Positions 1-11,000 of a DNA stretch of 35,254 nt are shown here, piece after piece (within the stretch, counting starts at the first letter, position 1; every line of letters begins with the position of its first letter). The stretch is from a virus. Both the position numbers and the translations under genes were made by a program. A model generated the notes under the pieces. That model made no database searches. It was given only the letters and a program-made list of their open reading frames with translations, and was not told the origin of the DNA. The DNA is taken from positions 1 to 35,254 of IMG/VR virus record IMGVR_UViG_3300048549_001033; one strand, given 5' to 3'.

Positions 1-1
1 T

Positions 2-1210
2 GGCAATTTGGACGAAGATGTTTTGGTCGAGGTAATCAACTACATTAACAAAACCATCACTACTGATTCTCGCACCAACTCAAATTCAGAAATTCCATTC
101 TCTATTATTGCATACAACCAAACTATCACTGGATTTGCAGAGGATTTAGTTGGACTCGACACTTTGCAAAGCACAGTTAAAATGACACCAGATCTGGTAG
201 TATCTGAAGCAACAAAATCAGTTGTGGATGCGTATGCTTCAATAGACACTCCGCAGAAATTTTACGACATAGCAAAATCTTATCTTGTTGATAATTATGC
301 AGGAGAAAATTCGCCATTAGTGTCAAGGGATGGAAACACAATTAATGCTGGGTCTTATGATGTGGTTGTAAGTAGTTCAGCAGCAAATGCGTTTTCTTTG
401 AGCAGTAATACACTTACGCTGAAAGCATCAACCTTTGTTGGGGATATTACTACGAGTGGATCTGTAAGTCTAACTGGAGTAAGCTACACTGGAACTATAA
501 TTGATTCATCTGGTACAAGATCATTTGGATCTTATGAAATTAAAAATTTAGTGTCTGGGTCAAGAGTGCAAGTTTACAATTTAACATCTAGCACAGAGAT
601 CTATAATGATATTGTAAATGCGACAACTTTGTCCCAAGGATTTGGAACAAGTGAAATGGTTGATGGTGACTCAATCAGAGTAAGAATAACATACCAGAAT
701 GGTAGTGTAGCCAAGGAACCACAGGAACTTACAGTGACTTGTCGAACTCCATCATGGGAGGTGAATGCTAGTCAAGAAAATGCTACAGAATACAATGCTT
801 ACCAAGTCGATGGAAGTGGAATCAATGAATTTACTTTAGATCTAGCTAGTGGAAAAATCGAAGTAGATATTAATGATTCTGATAACTCAACAAACATTCA
901 AAGGGTAGGTGCTTGGTACTTCGCAGAATTAATGACAAGCAATGGAATTTCTGATTTATTTGGTGCTATTAATTGGATTGCCAGTAATCAGATCTCAATA
1001 GATGTAAGCAAGGTGGATTTGAAATTAGATAATACTAAATCTAATCCATTATTTTTAACAGGAGGTAGACTTTATCGGACTGATGAAACCACAATTATCG
1101 CAGCAACAAGTAATTCAATTCAAATCGATTACTCCCCAATTTATATTACAAATGCTCCACTGATTGAAGATATAAATAAAAACACAAAACTAATCCCAGC
1201 CCTCCTATGA
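2..1210 (+). CDS. Tail/fibre-like structural protein, C-terminal part (5' partial)
   Basis: The frame is open to the left edge, so the true start is outside the window; the TTG at position 8 is just an internal codon. About 400 residues are visible. They are rich in Ser, Thr, Asn, Ile and Val with many short beta-prone stretches and almost no Cys, as in phage fibre or tail-surface proteins. The last 100 residues, from WYFAELMTSNGISDLFG onwards, have the look of a C-terminal domain seen in large phage tail proteins, but I cannot name the family. It overlaps the next gene by 4 bases and is first in a run leading to the internal virion proteins, which supports a virion role. A baseplate, tail-spike or nozzle component is equally possible. 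Confidence 0.6.
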   Translation, partial: GNLDEDVLVEVINYINKTITTDSRTNSNSEIPFSIIAYNQTITGFAEDLVGLDTLQSTVKMTPDLVVSEATKSVVDAYASIDTPQKFYDIAKSYLVDNYAGENSPLVSRDGNTINAGSYDVVVSSSAANAFSLSSNTLTLKASTFVGDITTSGSVSLTGVSYTGTIIDSSGTRSFGSYEIKNLVSGSRVQVYNLTSSTEIYNDIVNATTLSQGFGTSEMVDGDSIRVRITYQNGSVAKEPQELTVTCRTPSWEVNASQENATEYNAYQVDGSGINEFTLDLASGKIEVDINDSDNSTNIQRVGAWYFAELMTSNGISDLFGAINWIASNQISIDVSKVDLKLDNTKSNPLFLTGGRLYRTDETTIIAATSNSIQIDYSPIYITNAPLIEDINKNTKLIPALL

Positions 1211-1545
1211 GTATTTTAAAAGAAGTAGAAAAATTATACACTGATCTAAGGCAAGATATGTGTGGTGATATTGCTCAATACCTCGAGCATGAATATGTGG
1301 TTAAAACTCCATATTCTTTAATCATGGGCAAAGCAGTAAGGTCTGACGGTGGAGATCCTAATGGTCAGTGGAATGTTACCGCACCAGATGCATGGTTTGT
1401 TAAAACTGCTGTCGGGGAAGATCATATAAAACACTTTATACACTGCATGCCATACCCACTACCTTTTGTAGGATGGATGAGAGAATTAAAAAACAGACCA
1501 GTAAAATGGTATAAGCTGGAACAAATACTTAGGAGGGCAATCTAA
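1207..1545 (+). CDS. Small conserved phage protein next to virion genes
   Basis: This 112-residue protein starts in an ATGA overlap with the upstream structural gene and shares a base (TAATG) with the downstream one, so it is translationally coupled to both. It has no signal peptide or membrane segment. The sequence is Trp/Pro/His-rich in its second half (WNVTAPDAWFVKTA, then CMPYPLPFVGWM), suggesting a compact globular domain. I do not recognise the family with certainty. From its position between a tail-like gene and candidate internal virion proteins I infer a small structural or assembly role. Confidence 0.6.
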   Translation: MSILKEVEKLYTDLRQDMCGDIAQYLEHEYVVKTPYSLIMGKAVRSDGGDPNGQWNVTAPDAWFVKTAVGEDHIKHFIHCMPYPLPFVGWMRELKNRPVKWYKLEQILRRAI

Positions 1546-3113
1546 TGGGAGGAGGAGGAGGACAACAACCGCAATACATAAGTAATGATTATGGTGAATC
1601 AATGCGTGAGGCATTGACGGCACAAATTGATTTAGCACCAGCACTGTTTAACGCAGAGTCTAATAACGATTATGGTAGACCAGCCTACGCTAGGTTGCAG
1701 CAAAACTTAGTTGAAGAAGGATTACTAGGTGAGCGTCAAATGGTTGACAATGAGGGCTACAGAACCGAGTTTCAACAAGGTGCAATGCCAGAGGGCGGCT
1801 ATCAAGTTACGGACAGTTATCAAGATTTAATCGATACTCACAATCTCCATGCTTTAGTCCAAGGAATGGACGGTGCTGGGGATCCTGCCGAATGGACAGC
1901 AGGCATGTCGAGAGAAGCTATAGTTGACACTTGGATGACTGAACATAACCGTAAAGGTGGAAGTCAAGTTAGGCATAGAAAAGTTGGCAATTATGATGCA
2001 CAAGGGAATTATGTGCAGGGCAAAAATGTAAAAATTTATGATGGTAGAGAGGCAGGAGAACATCGATCTGGTGGAGCCGTTTCTTTATTAGCTGGTGATC
2101 AAAAATCACAGTTCATGGATGGCACAAATCGAAAAGCAGGATTTGATGAGGCTGGTAATTTTAAGGGTACATCTGCTTTAGAGCAAGACATGCTCGAGCG
2201 AGCAAAAGATCAACAGGCTGGAACAGAGGTTGGATTAGCCAACAAGTATGGTCAAGGACTGACTGACGCATATCGAAATCAAGGTGGAATTAGAGACGCA
2301 CTTGGATCATATAACTCACTTGGTAATAAAACTTCTGACCACGGTGGACTTAGAAGCACACTTGTGGGACAAGCACAGAGTGACCTAGCAATGGGTGGAC
2401 AGTTGTCCGATAGGGAGACTAGGAGGGTAGAGCAAGCGTCACGGGCTGCAATGACAGCACGGGGTAGAAGTAGAGATTTTGCTGGTGTTGTTGATGAGGT
2501 TTCAGCTAATGATCAACTTAGCCGCCAGCGAGAAAATGAAAGGAGAATGTTTGCGTCACAGACTTTAGGTTTAGCGGATCAAGGTTTAGCTCAAGATCGT
2601 GCGTTTGCGGCACAGAGAGTAGGCTTAGAACAGGCAACTAGTGCAGATCCCTTCATGGCTATTACTGGAAGATCATCTGGTGCATCAGTGGGATCTGGAC
2701 AGTCTCTTTATGGTAATGCGGCAGCAGGAATTAATGCAGGGCCGACTTTGTACAACCCGTCACAAGGTGCTAGTTTTATCGCTAATCAAACTGCTGGATT
2801 AAATAATTTTAATGCAAATATGTACGCATCGAATCAGCAAGCAAGGGCAGGAATGTTTGGGGGTGCTATGGGAGCATTAGGAACAATAGGTGCAGCAGCG
2901 ATTGGATGCTGGGTAGCAAGAGAAGTCTATGGAGTTCATAATCCACGGTGGAAAATATTTAGATACTATGTTTTATTTGTCAGTCCTAATTGGTTTCGTG
3001 CAGTTTACCTCAAATACGGTGAAAGGTTTGCCAGATTTATCAAAGATAAGCCAAAATTAAAATCTAGGATTCGTCTATGGATGGACAAGAAAATTAGGGA
3101 GAATAAAATATAA
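1545..3113 (+). CDS. Candidate internal virion protein with C-terminal CWVAREVYG module
   Basis: This 522-residue protein begins with a Gly/Gln-rich tract (MGGGGGQQPQ). Its middle is rich in Gln, Ala, Arg and Gly with long helical stretches. Residues 436-454 form an Ala/Gly hydrophobic segment, followed at 454-522 by a basic aromatic module starting CWVAREVYG, then NPRWKIFR and YLKYGERFARF. I recognise this C-terminal module as one that recurs at the ends of phage virion proteins; its function is not known to me. The gene lies between the tail-like gene and two larger virion-type genes, overlapping both, which fits an internal head or ejection protein. The hydrophobic segment could contact the host membrane during ejection; that is inference. 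Confidence 0.6.
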   Translation: MGGGGGQQPQYISNDYGESMREALTAQIDLAPALFNAESNNDYGRPAYARLQQNLVEEGLLGERQMVDNEGYRTEFQQGAMPEGGYQVTDSYQDLIDTHNLHALVQGMDGAGDPAEWTAGMSREAIVDTWMTEHNRKGGSQVRHRKVGNYDAQGNYVQGKNVKIYDGREAGEHRSGGAVSLLAGDQKSQFMDGTNRKAGFDEAGNFKGTSALEQDMLERAKDQQAGTEVGLANKYGQGLTDAYRNQGGIRDALGSYNSLGNKTSDHGGLRSTLVGQAQSDLAMGGQLSDRETRRVEQASRAAMTARGRSRDFAGVVDEVSANDQLSRQRENERRMFASQTLGLADQGLAQDRAFAAQRVGLEQATSADPFMAITGRSSGASVGSGQSLYGNAAAGINAGPTLYNPSQGASFIANQTAGLNNFNANMYASNQQARAGMFGGAMGALGTIGAAAIGCWVAREVYGVHNPRWKIFRYYVLFVSPNWFRAVYLKYGERFARFIKDKPKLKSRIRLWMDKKIRENKI

Positions 3114-5083
3114 TGGCCTCACCATATTTCAGTCAGATGAATTTACCCCAGCAAGATTTTAGTGTCTTGCAGAATGCTGGAAAAGCATGGGGGGATGCGT
3201 ACAAAGAAGTAGGACAAGCTGTTGGTAAAATTGGATCTGCATACTTTGAGGAAAAAGGATTCGAGAAACAAACTTCTGACTTTATGAAAACCGATATGGG
3301 GAAGAAATACCTCGAGGGTTTAGGAGTAGAACTTCCAGAAGATCCAAAGGAAGTTACAAAGATGGTAAAGGAAATGATTAAGTCACAAGGTGGCTTTAAG
3401 GAAGTCCAAAATAATATGCGGCTTCAACTAGCAGAGAACCGTGCTGCGGAAGCAGAGAGTAGACAGAACTATTTATTTGAGCAGGGAAAAGCCAAGGAAG
3501 CAGCCGCATTAGAACATAGCAATAGGATGACTGGATCTACACCAAATCCTGCGTTTGAAGACCATCAGAAAAAACTAAGTAATACTAGAAGTAAAATTTC
3601 TGATCTATCTGAAAGGTTGTCTAATAAAGAAATATCAAATGAAGAATATGATAAATCATTTTATGACTATGGTAAGCAGCTTAGTACTTTAACCGAACAG
3701 GGTAAGTCGTTAAAAGAAGTTATTCCACTTACTCAATTAGATCCAGATAAATTTCTAGAGGCATATGGTGAAGTAAAAAATCCTTACCTCAACCAATTGA
3801 AAATGTCCACCTATCAGCAACTCCTAAGTAGGCGAGATAAGATGCAGCTAGAAGGATTAGACGGGGTAGAAAAAAGGCTAAGAATAAAAAATCTACAAGA
3901 TGATGAAAAAGCTGCTGCGGCTGCGTCTAGTTTTCTCCCTGCACAAAAAATTGTTTTCAATGATGGGGAAGCTATGCAGCAAGTTCAAACTTTTGCTAAT
4001 GAAAATAAACTGCAATTAAGTAATGAGCAAATGCAAGCAATGAAAGAACAGGTTACTGTTGCCAGCGTTAAGGATATTAAGTCGCAGAAAAAAGATTACG
4101 AAAAAACAAATCGACTAAATGAAGCAGACACAATTATCGAGGCATCGAATGCAATGTTTGCAATGCTTGATACAGTAGGGGCAGACGGTAAATCAGTGCC
4201 TTTAACTGACACAATTTCAATTGAAAAATTAGCTCGAATGATCCAGCCAACTGGACTTCTTACCGAGGATGATATCGAAAGAGCAAGTGGATCAAAAGGT
4301 ATTGTAGATAGGTTTCGTACCGCACTACAGCAAGCCAAAGACGGAACGATTGATGATGATAAAAGAGCAGATCTTAGAATTGCTGGAGAAATATTTAGAC
4401 AGGAAGCGGCTAAGATTAAAATTGCTGGAACAGAGCAGGGCATCAATGAGATGGCAGGAGGTTATGTTAGTCCTAATGATCCTTACTATCCAGAATTTAA
4501 AAAACAAATTCGTGAAAGATTTTACAGTGAGGAATATAAAAATCTTCCAGAAGAACTTTTACCAGAAAACATTCAGTCCAGTGTTCAAGAAGCACAACGG
4601 GGTGATCGAGTTGTTGTTCCAGTTGATGGGAAAAAGAAAACCGTTAGAGTTGATCATGTTCTTCCAAATGGAAACAGAGTAGTAACTGTTGATGGTGAGA
4701 AAAAGATAATAAGAGCAGATGCACCATTACTTAAAGGATCTTCAAAAAGCGAACCAAAGCCAGAAGAAAAAACTGAAGAGAGATCTGAGGAGGAGACTGA
4801 TGATCTTACACCATTGCAAAAGTATTTGGGTGACCCATTGACGGTTGACCCTCTTGCTGAAAGTATATTTGAAAAAGCGTTAGATATAAAATCTAATCCA
4901 GCTTTTAAGAATGTATTAAAAGGGGACGATTTACTTCCAACGGGATTAGCTAAAAAACAACTAATGAAATTTGGAATGGATAGGGGAATGGCATTTCTGC
5001 TCATAGCTATGCGAGACAAGAAAGTAAAGCAGGATACAAAACCAAAGCGTTTCACTAATAAATCTAAGCGTAAAAGAAACTAA
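3113..5083 (+). CDS. Candidate internal virion/ejection protein, coiled-coil rich
   Basis: This 656-residue protein is highly charged (Lys, Glu, Gln) with extended helical regions, clearest between about residues 80 and 330, and has no signal peptide. Residues about 498-545 switch to a short beta-rich stretch (GDRVVVPVDGKKKTVRVD, then a second VTVDG repeat) that resembles a small SH3/KOW-like barrel. An acidic linker (KPEEKTEERSEEETDD) and a basic tail ending SKRKRN follow. Start and stop overlap its neighbours by one base. Length, composition and position before the megaprotein match internal core or ejected proteins of podoviruses. No enzymatic motif is visible. Confidence 0.55.
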   Translation: MASPYFSQMNLPQQDFSVLQNAGKAWGDAYKEVGQAVGKIGSAYFEEKGFEKQTSDFMKTDMGKKYLEGLGVELPEDPKEVTKMVKEMIKSQGGFKEVQNNMRLQLAENRAAEAESRQNYLFEQGKAKEAAALEHSNRMTGSTPNPAFEDHQKKLSNTRSKISDLSERLSNKEISNEEYDKSFYDYGKQLSTLTEQGKSLKEVIPLTQLDPDKFLEAYGEVKNPYLNQLKMSTYQQLLSRRDKMQLEGLDGVEKRLRIKNLQDDEKAAAAASSFLPAQKIVFNDGEAMQQVQTFANENKLQLSNEQMQAMKEQVTVASVKDIKSQKKDYEKTNRLNEADTIIEASNAMFAMLDTVGADGKSVPLTDTISIEKLARMIQPTGLLTEDDIERASGSKGIVDRFRTALQQAKDGTIDDDKRADLRIAGEIFRQEAAKIKIAGTEQGINEMAGGYVSPNDPYYPEFKKQIRERFYSEEYKNLPEELLPENIQSSVQEAQRGDRVVVPVDGKKKTVRVDHVLPNGNRVVTVDGEKKIIRADAPLLKGSSKSEPKPEEKTEERSEEETDDLTPLQKYLGDPLTVDPLAESIFEKALDIKSNPAFKNVLKGDDLLPTGLAKKQLMKFGMDRGMAFLLIAMRDKKVKQDTKPKRFTNKSKRKRN

Positions 5084-8000
5084 TGATTGCTCCTAATGAT
5101 GAACTTCGTGATCCGACTCCAGAGGAATTAGAACAGATTAGAATACTCGATGCGGACGCTGGCATTGATAGTGGTGAAGATGAGGTAATAATTCCAGATT
5201 CAGAATTTAGAGTACCATTAAATGATGATGGTGCATACTTTCAAATTGATCCTAAGCTGGTTGAAAAAGAAGCGGAGCAAGAGATGCAGAATCTTGCACA
5301 TATTGGCACGACACCGCAGGAGCCAACAATGGATGAAATGCTTGGTTTGGATCAAGAAACTGAAGAAGAAGCATTTGAAACTTTTAAATATTTTAAAAAG
5401 CAAGGTGCATTTAGTTCCAATGCCAGTGCGGTGGAAATGCTGTACGATGGGGTTGAAATGATTGGTGACAGTATGGGTGAAATGGCAATAACTTTTCCAG
5501 AAAGATTTGCAGCAAACTTTGCATTTACAGAGGCTGGAAAAAAAAGAAAAGCTGAATCAGTTGCCACTACACTTCAAATGTATGGTGACATAAAATTAAA
5601 CTGGGAAGGTTTAGTAAATGGTGCTGATCGATTAATTGAAAGTTTTGGTGCAGATGAAACATCAGATGAGGATTTAAGAAGTTCATATGAATTTTGGAAA
5701 AGATTTAATGAAATAGAAAATGAAAGATTAACAATTGCGGCAGACTTAGCAAAGGATAGTTGGCTGGTTTATGGTGGAGATCCAGAAATTAGAAAGATGA
5801 TTGCTGATGGAGTTGTTGAGCCAAATCGAGAAGCCTCTATGGGTGCCTCTATGGTTGGAGATCCAACTAATTTTATTCCATTTAGTGCTGCTTTTAAAAC
5901 AAGCGGACAAATAGCAAATAGAGTATTTAGAGGATCGCAAATTGCATTGGTTAAGGACACAAAAAAAATGCTCGTTCAGCAAGCAATTATGCGTCATTCC
6001 CTAAAAAAAGGAGCATTAGAAGGCAGCCAAGAAGGGATGCATCAAACGATAAAAGGATTAGATGGATCTATCTTGCGGAATTTAGATAAAATTAAAAGTA
6101 TGTCTGTCCATCAACGGCAGGCACTTTTAGACTTTACACGAAAACTTCCACGGGGAACAAAATTTAGAACAAGGATAGAAAGAGCTATCAAGGGTGTTCC
6201 TGTCAAGGGAGTGTCTAGCTTATTTGGAAAAGCTACTGGTGTTGGAATGATTGCGGCTGGTAAAACTGTTGAGAATGCAGGAAATATTATAAAATTTTTG
6301 CAAGATCTTGTACCAGAAACCGCAATTACAATGGCGGTAAAATTGGGCATACCAGAAGAAAAAGCTGTGCAACTTTTTGACCGAGGTTTGGTTCGTCAAA
6401 TAAGTGGTTACGGGGTTGCTGGTGTAGGATCATATGCAATAACAGATTTCTTAACTGATGACGAAATGCTGGCAATGGTTGCAACTGGAACAGCACTTGG
6501 TTTACCACTCTTTGCACGGGCAGGACGAAATACTGCTATTCTGGGCAGGGAAATCATGGAGCCAATGACAGAGTTGCCACTGTTTAAAAGATTACAAGCA
6601 AATGGTAAGGAAACAATTACCGATAGAATTATTGATCGAAGTGGATTTGGTGCTACATGGAAATCACTGGCAGAAAAAAGCTACCGTGCTGGTGAGGGAA
6701 AAATCAAAAACCGTGCAATGGGAGTGCGTGGATCTTTATCTAGCTCCGCACAAACAACCGTTAACTTTTTAGAAAAAACTAAACTAGCACGAGGTGTAGA
6801 GTCGGCTGGCAGGCTGGCAAATCAAACTGGCAAAGGTTCAGCAATTGGTGCCTCATTTGGTTATGTTGCTGGTGGAGGTGGAGAACAGGAAGAGGCAATG
6901 TATGCAGGCATGGGTGGAGGCGCTGCATTTGGTGCTGGTGGATATACCATGAGTAAACCTTTCAGAATGATGAAGGGGGCAAGCCCACTCGAGATCAATC
7001 AAAGGAGATACGGTAGTCACCAGTACTTTGTTAAGAACTTATTGCCCGAGGGTATGAAAGAAAGTTTTGGCAACATGTCAAAGGAAGTTCAGATTGCATA
7101 TGCAAATGCCGCTATGTCCTACAAGAATACAGTGTTTAATTTTAAAGCACTGGGCAGGAATGAAAAGGGTGGCAGACAATACACGCATGATGGGGTTAGT
7201 TATATTGAAGTTAACACTGATTCTGGCTGGGCTATTGAACCTTTATTGCGTCACGAAATAAGCCACTACCTTGAAGAAACAGGAGGCACTAGAGCATTCA
7301 ATGATCTACTTTTAGGCAATCCACTTTTAGGGAGAAAAGGAATGTTTACAAGGGTGGACAGTGAAGGAAATCCTGTCTTGAAAAAAGATGGTAAATCATA
7401 TGAGTCCACTAAAGAATTAGATAACTGGAAATATGAATATGGAAAGTATTTCTTTGAAGAAGGTAAACCCAGAGATCAAGTAATTGCAGCGATCCCAGAC
7501 GAAGTAATTGCTCGAGAAATTGTTGCAGAACATGGAGCAGATTTTTTCGCTTCAGATAGCAGGAGATACAGAGATTTACATGAGGGTGTTACTGGATCGA
7601 TTATGAGAGCATTGGTGTCTTCACCCATGTTAAAGAATAGAACCTTATTAAGAAGCATGCTTGCCCGTCTAGGAGGCACATTTAGGGAGGATGGTATCCT
7701 AATGTCACCTAATGCTGTGTTTGGAAAGATGCAAAGATTGCCAGCCGTTACTGAATTGATAAGAAAATATAATCGTCAGATTGAAGGTCTTTCAGATGAA
7801 CAGGTTCAGACAAAATTTCCAAAAGAAGATGGAGATAATGTAATAGATATTACTGGTGCTGAATTTGCTAAAAATCCAGAGCTTATCGAACATTTACGGG
7901 CTGGTACTTTTATGAAGGTGGATGAAAATGGAAACATTGTACCCGACACTGCAATGACTCCTGCCCAGCAAAGAAAGTATAATAAAAGTTTAAGTGAGGC

Positions 8001-11000
8001 AATTCAGTCAGCTATAAAGAAAAGAGATGCTGCGGCTGGTTTAGCTGCTGGACACATTCGTGAAAGAATTAATGAGGACACAGGTGCTATTTCATTTGAG
8101 GGTAGATTTATAGACAATGAAATCATTAATGATGTTGCTCAAATGGGTGGCTGGAATAAAGAACAGATTGATCTATTAAGACAACTTAGCTTTGCCACTA
8201 AAAATTATGAAAATGAGAAAGGTGGATCTGATTGGTTGGTTAGTTATTTTAAAGCCACTGGAAAAGGTGGAGGGAAATATGTTAATGCTCGAGTCCAGCA
8301 CCAAGTTCATGTCCCTTATGGTTTCGAGATTAGTCAAAAAGGAAACATTTTAATTAGGACTATTTCAGTCGATGCCCTGCATAAAAATATTGATAAAGTT
8401 TTTAAAAAACATGGTGCAGAAATTTCCAGATTATTTGGAACTGAAAACGCAATGGATGTGTTTACTGATAGTATGCACCAGTACCACAAAAATCATGCTG
8501 AAGGTAGGAGTGGATGGTTTGGGTTAGATGCTGATAATCAGTTAGCACGGGAAAAAGCTAATTTTATCAACGCAATGTTTGGTAAAAGTAGTAAGTCACA
8601 TTTAGAACAGAATCCTTGGTTAGACGCATTAGACAGCGGCCCAAAGAGTGGGAAGACAAATCCAATTTATCGGTCTTTGCGTTTGGAGAGAATAGGTAAA
8701 GCAGATCAATTGTCTGGAAAAAGGCATGTTGATCCGCACAAGATTGTTAACAATTTAATGCCTAAGTCCAGAGGTAGCAAAGAAGTTTTATCTGACGGTG
8801 AACAAATCACTGGCAAAAACATGGGGGCATATATGTACACCCCAGAAGAAAACCTTGGCAGGAATCCAGTTAGACAACCGTCAGAATTTCAAAAACAATT
8901 CGATATACAAAAGTTTTCAAAAGGTGGAAAGTTTTTTGATTTAAAAACTGGTGAAGAAATGACTAATAAAACTTATGACGGTATGACAATTGATACTGTC
9001 GAAGGAAACCGCCCGAATGCTATTACATCTGATGCACCAGCGACACTGCCAACTGGTCATTCAAGTAAGGTTGGTAAAGATGTAAAAGTAAATATGGTAA
9101 ACGGGCGGCAGGGTCAGACAAAATTTAAGTGGTGGAAGGGAGATCCTAAAGACAAGAAAATTGACAACTCAAAAGACTGGGATTTTGACAGACAGGCTGG
9201 AGAATCTTGGTTAGTTTCAATTGAGTCTACTGGCTTAGAGGGTAATGGTAGAAAGGTTCCAGTGGGCGGCAAGGACACAGATCATGTGTTTGCCAGAAAG
9301 CTAACAAATGAAGTGCCTACTAAACTAGCAACTTACCCAAAATCTAAGTCAAATCCTAGAGGTAGACCTACCGCAAAGGGTGAAGTGGTAACTGGTAATG
9401 TTATCGGTACAATGAGGATGGGAAAATTTAATCACTTTGTTTACGATGAAGTGAGAGTTGTTCCATTTGGTCAGAAAAATATGCCTAAGAGATCACCAGA
9501 TCATGGGCTGCTAGGTAATGTAGAAAACGGTGAATTACTCTACAGTAAAACTGGGGATCTTCACATGATGAATCACAGTGAACCAATTAGTGCAGCACCT
9601 CGAGGTAACCCTTGGCGATATAATGCAGCAGAGGAAGCAGTTTACTGGTGGGAAGGAATGCCTACAAAGCTAGACAAGGACACTGTAACCGCACATCTTG
9701 AACGCAAAGGATATAATGTAAAACGAAACAAAGCACTGGACGCAAATTCGGAAAACTTTGCCCGAGATTATGAATCCGCACATGCTTTCCCATTAAAGCA
9801 AATGCCAGCCAAGGAAAAGCCGTTCAAACCAAGGTTACAAAAAGACAGTGTTTTATTAAGAGACGGTACAATTATTGAGGCTTCTGGACTAAGGCCAACA
9901 TATGATAAGTATGGAAGATCACAGATGGAACGGGCTGGAGACTCACACTCGCAAGCATTATTTAAATGGGTAAGAGAAAACCCAAAAAATAAACTGGCTA
10001 AGAAGATTGGCTGGAAAACACAGGAAGAATTTTTTGACTACGAAGGTACTCTGTTTGATAAGATGAACGAGGGGATGAAGCAGGGATTACTTGTTCGCAT
10101 AACAAATGATCCAGACGGTTCAATTATAGTTAATGGAAAGGATTCTGCTTTTACACCAGAAGTAAAAAGAATCTTAGACGAGGAAGGAATTTTTAGGGAG
10201 AAAGATATACTCTTTGAAGATGCTGATTCTAATAAAATAACAGACTATTATAAGGTGCCAGAAATGGAAAAACCTAAAAAAGGTTTCTTCAGTATTTTTG
10301 GGAGAAACATGCCGCCAAAGATTGAAGCTGAACCTCAAGTTTTTACTAAAAAAGTCAAAATGTTGAGTGATGCTCTTAAAGAAAAAAATATACAAAAGAG
10401 AATTACTAAAGGTTGGGAAGCTGTTGCAAGTTCACACAAATCATTTAAGGTTCCTTTTACTTTTTCTAAAGATATTTCTAAAATCACCCAGCAGGCATCT
10501 GGTGGAAAAATTAAAGTAATACCTTACAAGGATGCTGACAATACAGGTTTTCATTTAGTCTCAAAAAGCATGGCAGAAGATGTGAAAAAAGCATTAAATG
10601 ACCCAAATGCAGATGATTATCATAATTCGCCAGAGTCAATATTCGCATATCATAGTCCACTAGATGTTGATCCAAATGGTCGTAGTATCCTGCATGTAGA
10701 TTCTTCGCAAGCACCAGAACAGGGTAAAGGGTTTGGTTTTACTGCATATCAAATCTTACTAGATTATGCTGCTGCTAATGACTTGGTATATAAGCCAAGT
10801 GCTTTATCTTATATTAATCAATTGCGATCACTTTCTGCAATGCTTTCAAGTGCATTAAAGCATAAATCGACTAAGCACTTGAAACCAAATGTTGATAATG
10901 GATTTCTTAAAGGAGATATCGAAGCATTTGGAAAAAATTACGAAAATGATTTGGCCATGTTAGCTATATCAGAAATGAATATGGTTAGAGATAGATTCAA

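Noticed and set aside
4096-5055. Minus-strand ORFs of 116 and 133 codons
   Set aside because: They lie wholly inside the strongly coding internal virion protein gene and have typical antisense-shadow composition (Ser, Ile, Phe rich).
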